Assembly: GCA_019420505.1 (NCBI GenBank)
Contig: JAHZHC010000012.1
Coordinates: 32,493-96,492 of the forward strand
Direction of reading: 5' to 3'
From: Ruminococcus sp.
GTDB taxonomy: Bacteria > Bacillota > Clostridia > Oscillospirales > Ruminococcaceae
DNA: 64,000 bases
A program made the translations under genes and the position numbers. Positions 44,625 to 54,586 of this stretch are shown here, one piece after another (the first letter of the stretch is position 1; the number at the start of each line of letters is the position of its first letter). The notes beneath the pieces were generated by a model. That model did not search any database and had not been told where the DNA came from. It saw only the letters and a program-made list of their open reading frames with translations.

Positions 44625-46085
44625 TCAGATATTGGGATTTATGAAAATCATGATTCCACTTTTGTTGTTGCCGTTTGCTCCCTCAACTTTCTCACGGCGA
44701 AGGTAGTTGTATTCCTCCAACATCTCCATAGTCTCACCGAAGTCAGCGGCGTTCTTGAAAAGCGTACATCGGCAGAGCTTGTAAAGGTCGTTCTGCCGTA
44801 TATTCGTGATGTGCTTGGATCGTATTTTGTTAAGTACCCTTTCATCCTTGACTGTTCCGAGATCAATGTCATCTAAGCTGTAAGCGTATATCGCCTGTTC
44901 ACGGAAATGCTCTCCTATCTCAACAGCGTTGCAGAATGTGTCAATATCTACACGAACTTCAACAGGATTTACACTATTCAGAGCGCATTTAATGCAGTGA
45001 ATGATACCGCAGAGCCTTAAAATCAAGCCGTGATACTTTCCGCCCCAATCCTTGCAGAAAGCCATATCAGTAACAAGCTGAGGTTCTATGTAGTTGTTGT
45101 AATACTGCACGAACTCATTGTATACCTTGCCGTCAAAGTGGAGATACAGTTCATTTTCATCATGATAGGTGAATTTCGTGCCGAGGAGCTTGTATATCAG
45201 CTTTTGGTAGTTGTCGCTGACGGCTTCGGGGACAGCCTGCGTATCGTACTTGCGAGTACCAATATTGCTTACGGGGAAACAATAGAGGAAACGTGCTATC
45301 AAACCGCTGCCTCTGAAAGCAAAATTGCTATCATGCTATCAAACATATAGGGTTGACAGGCAAGGCAGATACTCATGTATGGCTTTTTCAGGACAATGCT
45401 ACCTCTGGTCGCTCTGTCGCTGATATATGGTTTCCCCGTTCCACGATTTCAGCAGGAGATCAAGGTTAGGGACATTGTTGCTGTACCGTCCGCTGAAATT
45501 GCCGAGCATTCCGGCTTCATCGGAGATCATCAGCAGAGTGCCGTTTTCTTCAAACTGATGTACAAGAGATTCAGGCGTAATATCATCAACAACTATCCTG
45601 CGAAAGTTGCTTGCAGGGATATTGCTGATCTCTGTCTGGAGCTTGGCAATCTCCTCGGCGGTAACATCTTTCTTCTTTTCAAGAGCTTCGAGCTTGCCTT
45701 CTAACAGCTTGTACTCTGCCTGAGATTTGAAGATATCCTGTTTGTTGTTCTCATTCCAATCGTGAGCGAACTGAATGTACGGTCGCTTCACCATTGAAAT
45801 GACAGGAGACTTCTTGAAGCTCGGCTCTGCAACGGTCAGAGCATCAAGCACAAGCGGTTCGGTGTGATCTCGCTTTGCAGACATACGATATACGCCTGAG
45901 AAACAATAGCTAACCACCGACAGTATCGCCGTGCCTGCCATTGCAACATCCGTTGATGTTGTTTCTGCAACCGCTGAAGCCATTTCTCTTAATATAGGAG
46001 GGAGTGCGTTTACGGGAAACGGCAGGAGGTTTGTTCCGTTGGAACGGAGTGGGATAGGTGGTGCCCACTGTGTAAGTTCGTTCAT
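44625..46085 (-). pseudogene. DUF3987-like protein with two compensating frameshifts
   Basis: The N-terminal part (46085 to about 45420; MNELTQWAPPIPL, a VAEPSFKKSPVISMVKRPY P-loop-like region, SDEAGMLGN) and C-terminal part (about 45310 to 44625) are in the same frame. The middle, about 110 bases, is shifted: YQR-DRATRGSIVLKKPYMSI is read only after one extra base near 45420, and frame returns by a missing base near 45320 (AFRGSGLIARFL). In the main frame a TAG at 45399 stops translation. DUF3987 proteins have primase/helicase-like P-loop folds common on mobile elements. It is probably inactive. Confidence 0.75.
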
Positions 46086-46173
46086 ATACCTACGACCTTT
46101 CTGTATTGGATTCAGCCGACTTTCGCCGTCTGTAATTCCATTTTACTACTTCCGGCTTTTCGTTGTGCGGATA

Positions 46174-46274
46174 TTGCGTATATTCGCAAACAAATACTCA
46201 AATAATTTTGTGATACAAAATATTCTTTTAAAAATACGCATATTATTGACATTTAGCGTATTGTATGCTATGAT
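46174..46274 (+). promoter_or_regulatory. Promoter of the DUF6076-like gene with ATACGC inverted repeat
   Basis: TTGACA (46246-46251), 17 bases, TATGAT (46269-46274). AATACGC (46233-46239) and GCGTATT (46256-46262) form an inverted repeat that brackets the -35 box. A third GCGTAT occurs in TTGCG-TATAT-TCGCAA (46175-46189). The two genes here diverge (DUF3987-like leftward), so a shared operator is likely. Confidence 0.5.
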
Positions 46275-46304
46275 AAAAAAAGATACAAAAAGCGAGGTGC
46301 AGAA

Positions 46305-47366
46305 ATGGAAACCACAACGATCTATCGCATAAACGAAACAGACCGCACGATTGACATCGCACAGTCTGTTCAAAATGATGAGGAGAGCATTCATGGTGCT
46401 GTTCTGAATACAAGAACATTCAGCTTTGATGAGTTGATGAATCAGCATAAGATGTTTTGTGAGCATACCGAGCCATTTAACACATTTCGGGATAGGCTTC
46501 ACAGTGCTTTGCGTATTGGCAGAAGTATTGAGGTCAGTACCGAAGATATGATTGCAAGATTTTCTGCTGAGTATGGAGAAAACATCTTTTTCAAGGGTTT
46601 TGTATCAGTAGCAATCGGGCTGTATGAAGCAGAGCGTTATCAGCTTTTGAAGCCGAATGATATGGTATTTGCCAAGCTGAATAAGAATAAGATACAGACG
46701 AGTATCTCCGAGCATATCAATGTGCTTTTCGATACACAGCGTCCTTTGCTATGTAGTGAAGCGTATTTTAATTGCATGGTTGCTATGGAGCATTTTTCTT
46801 TACAACCGAGCAGAACGATAATTGCTACAGACGATTATACTTTCAACGTATTTCGTGAGAGTGATAACTGTCTGCTGACTGTTCTTGCGGAGATTGGGCA
46901 ACTTGTTCATCGTAACAAGTGGACGGTCTGCGAGTGTGGTTTCTGCCATAAGCTGTTTCTTGGATTAGAGGGCGAAGTCTGTTGCCATTCTGCTGAATGC
47001 CTTGAAGCTCAGAAGCAGCAGAAAGAAAAGAATATTGAGGAGAATACACGAGAATACTCCGCCATAAAAAAGGACTACGATTCATTCGTCCGCAGATACA
47101 AAGGCTACCTTGACGTTGCAGAGATAGACTGCTTTCACCCTGATGATTATGATGCTTTTATGCAGGCAAAGCAGGAGCGTATGGATAAAATGACTGCTCT
47201 CAAAAAGAAACTGATACGAAACGGCTTGCCGTCTAATGAGTTATATGAGCTTGGGAGGCAGTATAAGACGGAGATCAAGGCTCTTGCTGAGGGGATACTT
47301 GACAAGTATGGGTTTGATATGACGGCGGCGGCTAAGATCAGGAAACCGAGGAAGAAATCTAACTAA
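46305..47366 (+). CDS. DUF6076-like protein with a C-terminal zinc-finger-like motif
   Basis: The 353-residue soluble protein has a helical N-terminal region. At about residues 205-235 there is a Cys-rich motif, CECGFCHKLFLGLEG then VCCHSAEC, that could bind zinc (CxCxxC and later CC...C). A long charged helix follows, ending in a basic tail IRKPRKKSN. I think this is the DUF6076 family, found on Firmicute mobile elements, but the function is unknown. It has its own promoter and reads toward the defence operon; its stop is 165 bases before that operon's first ATG. Confidence 0.65.
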   Translation: METTTIYRINETDRTIDIAQSVQNDEESIHGAVLNTRTFSFDELMNQHKMFCEHTEPFNTFRDRLHSALRIGRSIEVSTEDMIARFSAEYGENIFFKGFVSVAIGLYEAERYQLLKPNDMVFAKLNKNKIQTSISEHINVLFDTQRPLLCSEAYFNCMVAMEHFSLQPSRTIIATDDYTFNVFRESDNCLLTVLAEIGQLVHRNKWTVCECGFCHKLFLGLEGEVCCHSAECLEAQKQQKEKNIEENTREYSAIKKDYDSFVRRYKGYLDVAEIDCFHPDDYDAFMQAKQERMDKMTALKKKLIRNGLPSNELYELGRQYKTEIKALAEGILDKYGFDMTAAAKIRKPRKKSN

Positions 47367-47467
47367 CTTTGATTCCAGTGAAGTCGAAGTTGACTGTATT
47401 GGGTAGTTTTTCTAGTTATTCAATCTCAATTTTTAGCATCAGCCGTCATTATTTATAGAAAAACTAT

Positions 47468-47496
47468 TGAATAATTCGTCAAAATATGATATAATT
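47468..47496 (+). promoter_or_regulatory. Promoter of the defence operon
   Basis: TTGAAT (47468-47473), 17 bases, TATAAT (47491-47496), 35 bases before the ATG at 47531. It is the only clear promoter for the seven-gene run to 56812. Confidence 0.75.
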
Positions 47497-47530
47497 TACT
47501 TGATTATATCGTATGGAAGGACGATGCTTA

Positions 47531-49018
47531 ATGAGTGAACCTATTACTTCTATACCGAGTGCCAATATTTTGCTTTCTTCACTTCGATCTGTGGGCTATA
47601 CTCCTGAAACAGCAATAGCAGATATTGTCGATAACAGTCTGTCGGCAAATGCTTCAACTGTTTACATAGAGTTTAATTGGCAAGAGCAAGTCATTATCAT
47701 TTCAGATAATGGTGATGGTATGTCTGAGCAGGAATTATTGAAATCTATGAATATAGGTTCCTCTGATCCGCTTGATTCGAGAAATATTCATGACCTTGGC
47801 CGTTTTGGTATGGGAATGAAGACTGCGTCCTTTTCTCTTGGAAAGAAACTGACAGTACTTGCAAAGAGCAGTGGAATCATAAATAATGCAAGCTGGGATT
47901 TAGATTATGTAAGAAAAGAGGATCAATGGCAGATACTTATTGAAGATAATTCTTCCACGTTTATTGATAAACTGTCTGGCAGGCTTTCAGAGTATGATAA
48001 CGGAACGGTGATATGCATATCAAACATTGATAAAGTCATATCCTCTAGTTCTGATTATGAAAAGAAAAAATTCTATAAAATGATTGATAATGTGAAAAAT
48101 CATCTTTCACTTGTGTTTCATAGGTTTATGGAATCAGGAAAAATATCTATTATTGTAAACGGAACGCCGCTAACCCCATGGAATCCCTTTATTCCTGACA
48201 ATAATGCACGTCAAGAATTAGAGCCTGAAAAAGTTATCAAAAATGGTCACAAGGTTTTAATACATCCGTATGTTCTGCCACATAAAACAAAATTCACCAA
48301 CGATGACGAAGTTAAAGCCGCAGGCGGATATAAAGGCTGGCTGCATCATCAAGGCTTCTACGTTTATCGAAATGAACGCCTTATCATATATGGAACGTGG
48401 TTCGGATTATTCAAGAAAGAAACGTCATTTAACCTGGCAAGAATAAAACTGGATATATATTCAGACAGCGACTTTGATTGGCAGATTGATATAAAAAAAT
48501 CTAAAGCTGTTCCGCCTGCATATACCGATGATATTATTCGGCTTGTTGCTGAGAAAACAACAAAACAGTCAGTTAAGGTGTATAATTCAAGAGGTACATA
48601 TGCTGACCGAAAGGGTAATGCAAATGCTCCTCAGCTGAGTTACGTTTGGGAACAGCGAAAGGACTCGAGAGGATCATATTCTTTTGTTCTTAATAAAAAG
48701 CATACTTTGCTGAATAAACTTAAAATCTCTCTTACTCCTGAGCAAAAAGAATTATTAAATGCATATCTGAATCTTGTTGAAAAATGCTCCCCTATGGAAC
48801 TTTCAGGTGTGAATGATATGTCTGTAAGCAAGGGCAGTCTGTCTAAAAACGAATTAACTGATCTCGCTTATCAAGCAAAACGATTAATTAAAACACTGAT
48901 AATCAATGGCAGCTCGAAAGAGGAAATAAGAAGCCTTTTGCAGCAGCTGCCCGACTATACTGTCTTGATGGACAGTTTTGATAATATATATACGGAGGCA
49001 TACAATGAAGCAAGATGA
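47531..49018 (+). CDS. MORC/MutL-like GHKL ATPase of a defence operon
   Basis: Residues about 1-180 form a GHKL ATPase: N-box AIADIVDNSLSANAS, G1 ISDNGDGMS, G2 LGRFGMGMKTAS. An S5-like middle region (about 200-330) includes YKGWLHHQGFYVYRNERLII and the Lys-rich DWQIDIKKSKAVPP. Prokaryotic members of this group are described in comparative genomics as MutL-like ATPases linked to restriction-modification systems and related to eukaryotic MORC proteins. I chose the ATG at 47531 with AAGGA upstream; 47513 is also open. Its 3' end overlaps the Z1 gene by 14 bases. It probably uses ATP to clamp or remodel DNA. Confidence 0.85.
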   Translation: MSEPITSIPSANILLSSLRSVGYTPETAIADIVDNSLSANASTVYIEFNWQEQVIIISDNGDGMSEQELLKSMNIGSSDPLDSRNIHDLGRFGMGMKTASFSLGKKLTVLAKSSGIINNASWDLDYVRKEDQWQILIEDNSSTFIDKLSGRLSEYDNGTVICISNIDKVISSSSDYEKKKFYKMIDNVKNHLSLVFHRFMESGKISIIVNGTPLTPWNPFIPDNNARQELEPEKVIKNGHKVLIHPYVLPHKTKFTNDDEVKAAGGYKGWLHHQGFYVYRNERLIIYGTWFGLFKKETSFNLARIKLDIYSDSDFDWQIDIKKSKAVPPAYTDDIIRLVAEKTTKQSVKVYNSRGTYADRKGNANAPQLSYVWEQRKDSRGSYSFVLNKKHTLLNKLKISLTPEQKELLNAYLNLVEKCSPMELSGVNDMSVSKGSLSKNELTDLAYQAKRLIKTLIINGSSKEEIRSLLQQLPDYTVLMDSFDNIYTEAYNEAR

Positions 49019-51773
49019 ACTCAGATTTTACGAAGCAGCATTTACACTATGTCTTGGAGACAAAGAAAAAGGCCTTGCAACAATCGATGCCATTAATAAC
49101 GCTGTTAAGACGGTGGGATCTCTCGTTTCTGACGTTGATGATTTAAGAGAATACCTTTACAGGGAAGTTAGTTTTTCAAGCAACGACATAGCGTCGATGC
49201 TTAGTGCTGATGATCGTAAAGGCAAGGATAAAGAATGGTGGAATAATCTCAGGCAAACTTCCGGCTTTAAAGGAACTTACTGGAATCGATATAAAGCATA
49301 TCTATCTGGTACGAAAAAATGGAGTCAAAAAACTATCGAAAAAAGTATTAACGAACCTACCGATTTCGTTATGAACTGTATCTCAAATCCAAACTCTGGC
49401 GTTCCTGAAAAATCATACGGTGCAGTATTCGGATATGTTCAATCTGGTAAAACTGCAAACTATATTGGCCTTATAAACAAAGCTGTTGATGCAGGATATA
49501 AAATTATAATCGTTCTTGCTGGAATGCATAATAACCTGAGAAGCCAGACGCAGATGCGTATTGATGAGGAAGTACTTGGATTTGAAACCAGCATTAAATA
49601 TCTAAGACAAAAAGCTGGAATGGTTCCCTCTATAATAGGTGTAGGAACTCTAAACTTCAAAATGGACAAGTCGATTGAAGCACTTACATCAAGAGATGAA
49701 AAAGGCGATTTTACTAAGGCCAGAGCTGGGGTCAGCAGGCAATACGATCAGCCCAAAATTTTCATTGTAAAGAAGCAGAGCAAGGTGCTGCAGTATGTCT
49801 ATGATAATTTATCCAAAAATCATGCTACCGTTCAAAGTTCTGACGGAACAAGTCTGTTTCCTTGCGAATACTCTCTGCTTGTAATAGATGATGAGGCAGA
49901 TCAGGCTTCTGTTAATACAAAATACAAGACTGACCGCAGCGGAGAAATCAGCGATGATTCAGAGGTATCTAAGATCAACGAGCTGATACGAAGGATATTA
50001 TCCTTGTTCTCTTGTCGTTCCTACGTCGGTTATACGGCTACACCATATGCTAATGTTTTTATCCCTCCGCAGATCAGCGATGCTGAACTGGAAGATGATT
50101 TGTTCCCTAAGGATTTTATTGTATGTCTTCCCAAGCCAGCTGGTTATGTTGGAGCAATGGAATTCTTCGGAGAAGATGAAAACAGTGAAACAATGCCGCT
50201 CCGCAGAAAAATAACCACTGAGCTCGATGATTTCATTGACTCTAAGACTAAGCAGATCATTTCTCCGCTGCCTGATGAATTGAAGAAGGCGATCCTTTGC
50301 TTCATAATTATAACTGCAGCGAGAAACGTTAGAGGTCAGGTCTTGGAGCCTAACTCGATGCTGATTCATGTGAACAGACTGAATGATGTTCAGTCCTCTT
50401 TGAAATCAATGGTTAATGACTATTTGAGCGAAGTACAGTCGTATATTAACGGCGGAGATACAGAAATAATTAATGCTTTGCATGATTTGTGGGACAGTGA
50501 TTTTGTTCCTACAACAAGGAAAATGCAGCAAGATTTCTCCGCCTATATGGAAGGCGTAGATTGCTCTGCTTGGAGTGATATTGAAACAGAAATAAAGCGG
50601 CTTATCAGCAATCATCAAATCAGAGTGTTTGAGATTAACGGAAAAAGTGATGATGTTCTCTGTTATAAGGAATTCAAAGATGAAGGCCGTCAGCTTAATG
50701 TTATTGCTATTGGCGGAGATAAACTCTCACGAGGATTAACACTTGAAGGATTGACCGTAAGTTTCTTTATGCGTTCTTCTCAGATGTATGATACACTTAT
50801 GCAAATGGGAAGGTGGTTTGGTTTCAGGCCTAAATATACTGACCTCTGCCGCCTTTTTGTTTCTGATGAACTATTCCGTTGGTTCATGGTTGTGTCTTTT
50901 GCAACGGAAAATCTCCGCAGTCAGATTTACTATATGAACGAATATAACCGTACTCCTATGGATTTTGGATTAAGAATAGCATCTTATCCTGATATGTTAA
51001 TTTCTGCAAGGAACAAATTAAAAACTGGACAAGAGTGTACACTTACTTTTAGCAACACTGTAAGCCAAACAAGATCAATTGACAGAAATGCGGATACGTA
51101 TAATCTGAACTTTGAAGCAGTAGAAAGGTTTATTTCCAATCTCGGACAGAATAGTTCAGATCATTGGGATAAACTTGACAGAAAATCTGGTACGGATCAT
51201 ATCTTTTGGGATGATGTCAATGGAAGCCTTGTAGCCGATTTTCTGTCTGAGTATAGAACATCATCAAATGCAAGCAAAGTCAAGTCACTGTTTTTAGCAG
51301 ACTATATTCGTGATCAAATTCAGTTGGGCGGACTAACAAAATGGACAGTTTGTCTGAAAAATACTGGGCGGAAGAATCCTCCATTAACCATAAGCAGTTA
51401 TAGCATCGGTCAAGGGTTAAAAAGAAGCGAAGGTCAATATGAGGCTGATGCTTCTATATGCTCCATAAAATCATTAAAGTCCAAAGATGAAGAATATCTC
51501 GACTTCTCAAAAGAACAGATGAAAGAAAAAGACAAGATGAAAGCAAATGGAGACAGCGACGATAAGATAAGAAAGCAGCTTAGAACAAGAGAACGTGGTT
51601 TGCTTATTCTTTGTCCTCTTGATACGGAAGAAATTGCCGGACTAAAAATAGATGGGCAGACATATAAGACACCGTTCGGCTTTATAGCTGTATTTCCAGA
51701 TAATGAAGGAAAAGGCAGTGGAAGGACATATCGACTGAATCCTATTGCGATTGAAAATGGTGATGAATTTTGA
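49005..51773 (+). CDS. Z1-domain P-loop protein of a defence operon
   Basis: A large ATPase of about 922 residues. The ATG at 49005 has GGAGG upstream, inside the previous gene. Superfamily-2-like motifs are visible: Walker A GYVQSGKTANYIGLI (about 140-155), Walker B LLVIDDEADQAS (about 295), VGYTATPYANVFI (motif III-like), GGDKLSRGLTLEGLTVSFF and QMGRWFGFR (motif V/VI-like). This order is that of the Z1 domain family (PF10593), known from operons with MORC-like ATPases. It probably translocates on or remodels DNA. No nuclease motif is evident in it. Confidence 0.87.
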   Translation: MKQDELRFYEAAFTLCLGDKEKGLATIDAINNAVKTVGSLVSDVDDLREYLYREVSFSSNDIASMLSADDRKGKDKEWWNNLRQTSGFKGTYWNRYKAYLSGTKKWSQKTIEKSINEPTDFVMNCISNPNSGVPEKSYGAVFGYVQSGKTANYIGLINKAVDAGYKIIIVLAGMHNNLRSQTQMRIDEEVLGFETSIKYLRQKAGMVPSIIGVGTLNFKMDKSIEALTSRDEKGDFTKARAGVSRQYDQPKIFIVKKQSKVLQYVYDNLSKNHATVQSSDGTSLFPCEYSLLVIDDEADQASVNTKYKTDRSGEISDDSEVSKINELIRRILSLFSCRSYVGYTATPYANVFIPPQISDAELEDDLFPKDFIVCLPKPAGYVGAMEFFGEDENSETMPLRRKITTELDDFIDSKTKQIISPLPDELKKAILCFIIITAARNVRGQVLEPNSMLIHVNRLNDVQSSLKSMVNDYLSEVQSYINGGDTEIINALHDLWDSDFVPTTRKMQQDFSAYMEGVDCSAWSDIETEIKRLISNHQIRVFEINGKSDDVLCYKEFKDEGRQLNVIAIGGDKLSRGLTLEGLTVSFFMRSSQMYDTLMQMGRWFGFRPKYTDLCRLFVSDELFRWFMVVSFATENLRSQIYYMNEYNRTPMDFGLRIASYPDMLISARNKLKTGQECTLTFSNTVSQTRSIDRNADTYNLNFEAVERFISNLGQNSSDHWDKLDRKSGTDHIFWDDVNGSLVADFLSEYRTSSNASKVKSLFLADYIRDQIQLGGLTKWTVCLKNTGRKNPPLTISSYSIGQGLKRSEGQYEADASICSIKSLKSKDEEYLDFSKEQMKEKDKMKANGDSDDKIRKQLRTRERGLLILCPLDTEEIAGLKIDGQTYKTPFGFIAVFPDNEGKGSGRTYRLNPIAIENGDEF

Positions 51774-52804
51774 GTAATGCTATAAAAATATATCAGGAGA
51801 TTATTACCGACTTCAAAAAAGCAGAAAATTCCAGTTTAACTGTTTTAAACAGGAGTATTCTCTTGAAAAATAAAATACGAATAGTATATATTGTTGCTGC
51901 GAAGAATCTCCAGAGAATTATTGCGGTAATGCTTCCAAAAGGCTGCAGCAAAGAGCCGCTGAACCGTTTTCCAAAATGGCATGGAATAGAGTTCGCATAC
52001 GATCATATCACTGAATATCATAATCAAAACAGCGAGAATGAATACATAATCATTTCTCAATCAAAGGACTATGACAGTGGCATTTTCGAGATAATAGCCA
52101 ACGATATTACCGACCAGCTTGAAAAGATAAGTGCTCAAAAGAAAATATTAAGTTGCTTGTCAGACACTTTGAGCAAGTGGAAAAAGTTCTTCGCACTTAA
52201 TTCTGATGTGATTATGTCCGAACAATTACAAGAAGGTCTTTATGGAGAAATGCTCGTTCTAAAAAAACTGATATTCAATTTTGGTGATGAAGCGGTATCT
52301 TTTTGGAGTGGTGCTGATAAGGAAACTCACGATTTTTATGTGAGTGGAGCTGCGATAGAAGTAAAGACAACATCTGCAAAATCAAATGAAAAGATAAGAA
52401 TCAGCAGTGAACATCAGCTTAACCCTAAAGATGTAGAGAAAACGTTGTTCCTGTATGTCAATATGGTTAGAAAGAGCCGCAGTGACGGCACAACATTGCC
52501 GGATATCATTAAAGTTATACATAATGGCCTATCAGAACCATATAAATCTCTTTTTGAAGAGAAATTATTTAAATATGGCTATATTTCTTCGTGTGAAGAT
52601 AGATATACGTTAGGATTTCATCTGAGATCTCACCAAACATACAAGGTCGAGAACGATTTTCCGAATATCGTACCAGATAATCTTGACAGCGGTATTTCTG
52701 AGGTGACATACTCACTTGATCTAAACGCCTGCACTGATTTTGTGACAGAGTGGAATGATATAATTAATGCTTTGAAAGGGGGCATACTAATTGGAGAATC
52801 GTGA
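51770..52804 (+). CDS. PD-(D/E)XK motif protein (DUF4420-like)
   Basis: The 344-residue protein starts with a TTG at 51770 that overlaps the Z1 stop (GGTGA upstream). A central PD-(D/E)XK-type core is seen: EMLVLKKLI (helix with Glu), DKETHDFYVSGAAIEVKTTS (Asp, then Glu-x-Lys) and an EHQLNPKD loop. That is the layout of the DUF4420 family (PF14390), proposed nucleases of restriction-modification operons. It is probably the DNA-cleaving subunit. The flanking regions are helical. It overlaps the AIPR gene by 14 bases. Confidence 0.82.
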   Translation: MSNAIKIYQEIITDFKKAENSSLTVLNRSILLKNKIRIVYIVAAKNLQRIIAVMLPKGCSKEPLNRFPKWHGIEFAYDHITEYHNQNSENEYIIISQSKDYDSGIFEIIANDITDQLEKISAQKKILSCLSDTLSKWKKFFALNSDVIMSEQLQEGLYGEMLVLKKLIFNFGDEAVSFWSGADKETHDFYVSGAAIEVKTTSAKSNEKIRISSEHQLNPKDVEKTLFLYVNMVRKSRSDGTTLPDIIKVIHNGLSEPYKSLFEEKLFKYGYISSCEDRYTLGFHLRSHQTYKVENDFPNIVPDNLDSGISEVTYSLDLNACTDFVTEWNDIINALKGGILIGES

Positions 52805-54557
52805 ATTAGATGATTTTAATCAAGAGCTGATAGAAGAAGTCAAGGAGTATGCCTCAGAGCATTCTGAAAATACTGAAAGTGCCTTTACAAGTGTTTTTCT
52901 ATCGTACCTTGCCGACTTTGGAGAATCAAAAACCGCTGATGCAGAAGTAAGCTATTGCATGAAAGAATCAGAAAAATTTAAGGTTAATGCTTATGCTTTT
53001 AGCGAATACTTTCAAAGTCTAACACTCATAGTCAGCTGTTACGAGAAAAACGGTAAAATAGAAAAGCTGAACAAATCAGAAACAGCAAAAATATGCAGAC
53101 AGGCATCAAAATTTTACAAGTTATGCTGCTCAAGCACAAGTATTCTCGATGAAATGGAAGAATCATCAAACGAATATATACTTTATGAGTTCATTAAGGA
53201 TAATAAAGATAAAATTGAAAATCTCTATGTTGTTCTCCTTACCAATAAGCTCATTAACAGCGATTTTCCAGGAGATGCCATGATAAATAAAACTACTGTT
53301 AAATATGATGTGTGGGATATTGAACGTCTTGTGCAGGCAGTCTATCAGAAAAAAGAAGCAGAAAAACTTGTAATACGTTTCAAAAACAAATACAAGTATA
53401 GGCTGAAGCTCATTAAGATACCGCAGGAAAGTGATATTTATGACTGCTATGTTGGGTACATATCAGGAGAATGCTTAGCAGAAATATACCGTGATGAAGG
53501 ACAGAGGCTTATTGAAAAAAATGTAAGATCATTCCTGCAAGCGACAGGAAAGGTCAACAAGGGCATCAGAGATACATTAAGGAGCAATCCAGCAATGTTC
53601 ATGGCCTATAATAATGGTATTTCAACTATTTCTGAACAAGTAATCATAGACGAAAATGAAAGTACTGATGATTTTATTCTCATAAAAGAACTCGTTGGCT
53701 GGCAGATCGTTAACGGCGGTCAAACAACGGCATCAATATATGCTGCTTTTCAAAATAAAGTTGATCTATCCAATGTTAACGTTCAGATGAAACTCACTGT
53801 AATTAAATCTGATGAACAGATGGACACAGTAATAAGCAGCATATCAAGGTACGCAAACAGCCAAAATAAAATCACTATGTCTGATTTTAGTGCTAATGAT
53901 GATTTTCATATTAAGCTGGAACAGCTGTCAAGACGTGTTTTCATTCCTGTTGAAAAGGGAAAGCCTTCTCAGAGGTGGTTTTACGAACGTGCAAGAGGAC
54001 AGTACAGTGTAGAGTTCAACAGACAACTTACTGCTGCATCAAAAAGAAAGTACAAAGAGCAGAATCCGAAAAACAAATGCATCTCCAAGACAGTGGCAGC
54101 TAAGTGTGCAATGTGTTGGCTGAAACATCCTGATATTGTCAGCAAGGGACTTGAAACCAACTTCATTAGATATTCAGAAATGATACAAGAGGGCGAAATA
54201 GGTGAACCAGATGAAAAATTTTACTGTAATCTTATTGCTCAAGTTATTCTTTTTCAGCAGTGTGATAAGATAGTAGATGCTCAGAATTTCGGAGGATATA
54301 AAGCTCAGATCAATTATTATACAATAGCCCTGCTGTCAGAGTATTATAGTGATAAGGTTGATCTCGATTATATATGGCAGCATCAGAATATATCTCCTGA
54401 AGTATCACAACTTATAGAAGATATCTGCTATAAAGTTTGGAATCATTTTATGAATCCTAATACGAATAACGCAAAGGGTGTTAATGTAACTCAATGGTGT
54501 AAAAAGGAAGATTGCTGGACAATGCTTAAAGAGCGTTTCCAAAATGATTCTATATAA
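52791..54557 (+). CDS. AIPR-family protein (abortive infection phage resistance)
   Basis: A 588-residue protein with the signature AYNNGISTISEQVIID, then GWQIVNGGQTTASIYAAF, followed by FNRQLTAASKRKYKEQ-type basic sequence. These match the AIPR family (PF10592), named from lactococcal abortive infection and recurrent with Z1 and MORC-like genes. Biochemical function is not firmly known. It starts with a TTG at 52791 with GGGGG upstream, overlapping the previous gene. The charged N-terminal 250 residues resemble no family I know. Confidence 0.83.
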   Translation: MENRELDDFNQELIEEVKEYASEHSENTESAFTSVFLSYLADFGESKTADAEVSYCMKESEKFKVNAYAFSEYFQSLTLIVSCYEKNGKIEKLNKSETAKICRQASKFYKLCCSSTSILDEMEESSNEYILYEFIKDNKDKIENLYVVLLTNKLINSDFPGDAMINKTTVKYDVWDIERLVQAVYQKKEAEKLVIRFKNKYKYRLKLIKIPQESDIYDCYVGYISGECLAEIYRDEGQRLIEKNVRSFLQATGKVNKGIRDTLRSNPAMFMAYNNGISTISEQVIIDENESTDDFILIKELVGWQIVNGGQTTASIYAAFQNKVDLSNVNVQMKLTVIKSDEQMDTVISSISRYANSQNKITMSDFSANDDFHIKLEQLSRRVFIPVEKGKPSQRWFYERARGQYSVEFNRQLTAASKRKYKEQNPKNKCISKTVAAKCAMCWLKHPDIVSKGLETNFIRYSEMIQEGEIGEPDEKFYCNLIAQVILFQQCDKIVDAQNFGGYKAQINYYTIALLSEYYSDKVDLDYIWQHQNISPEVSQLIEDICYKVWNHFMNPNTNNAKGVNVTQWCKKEDCWTMLKERFQNDSI

Positions 54558-54586
54558 TACACCGTCAGAATAGGAGAATTAGTGAA

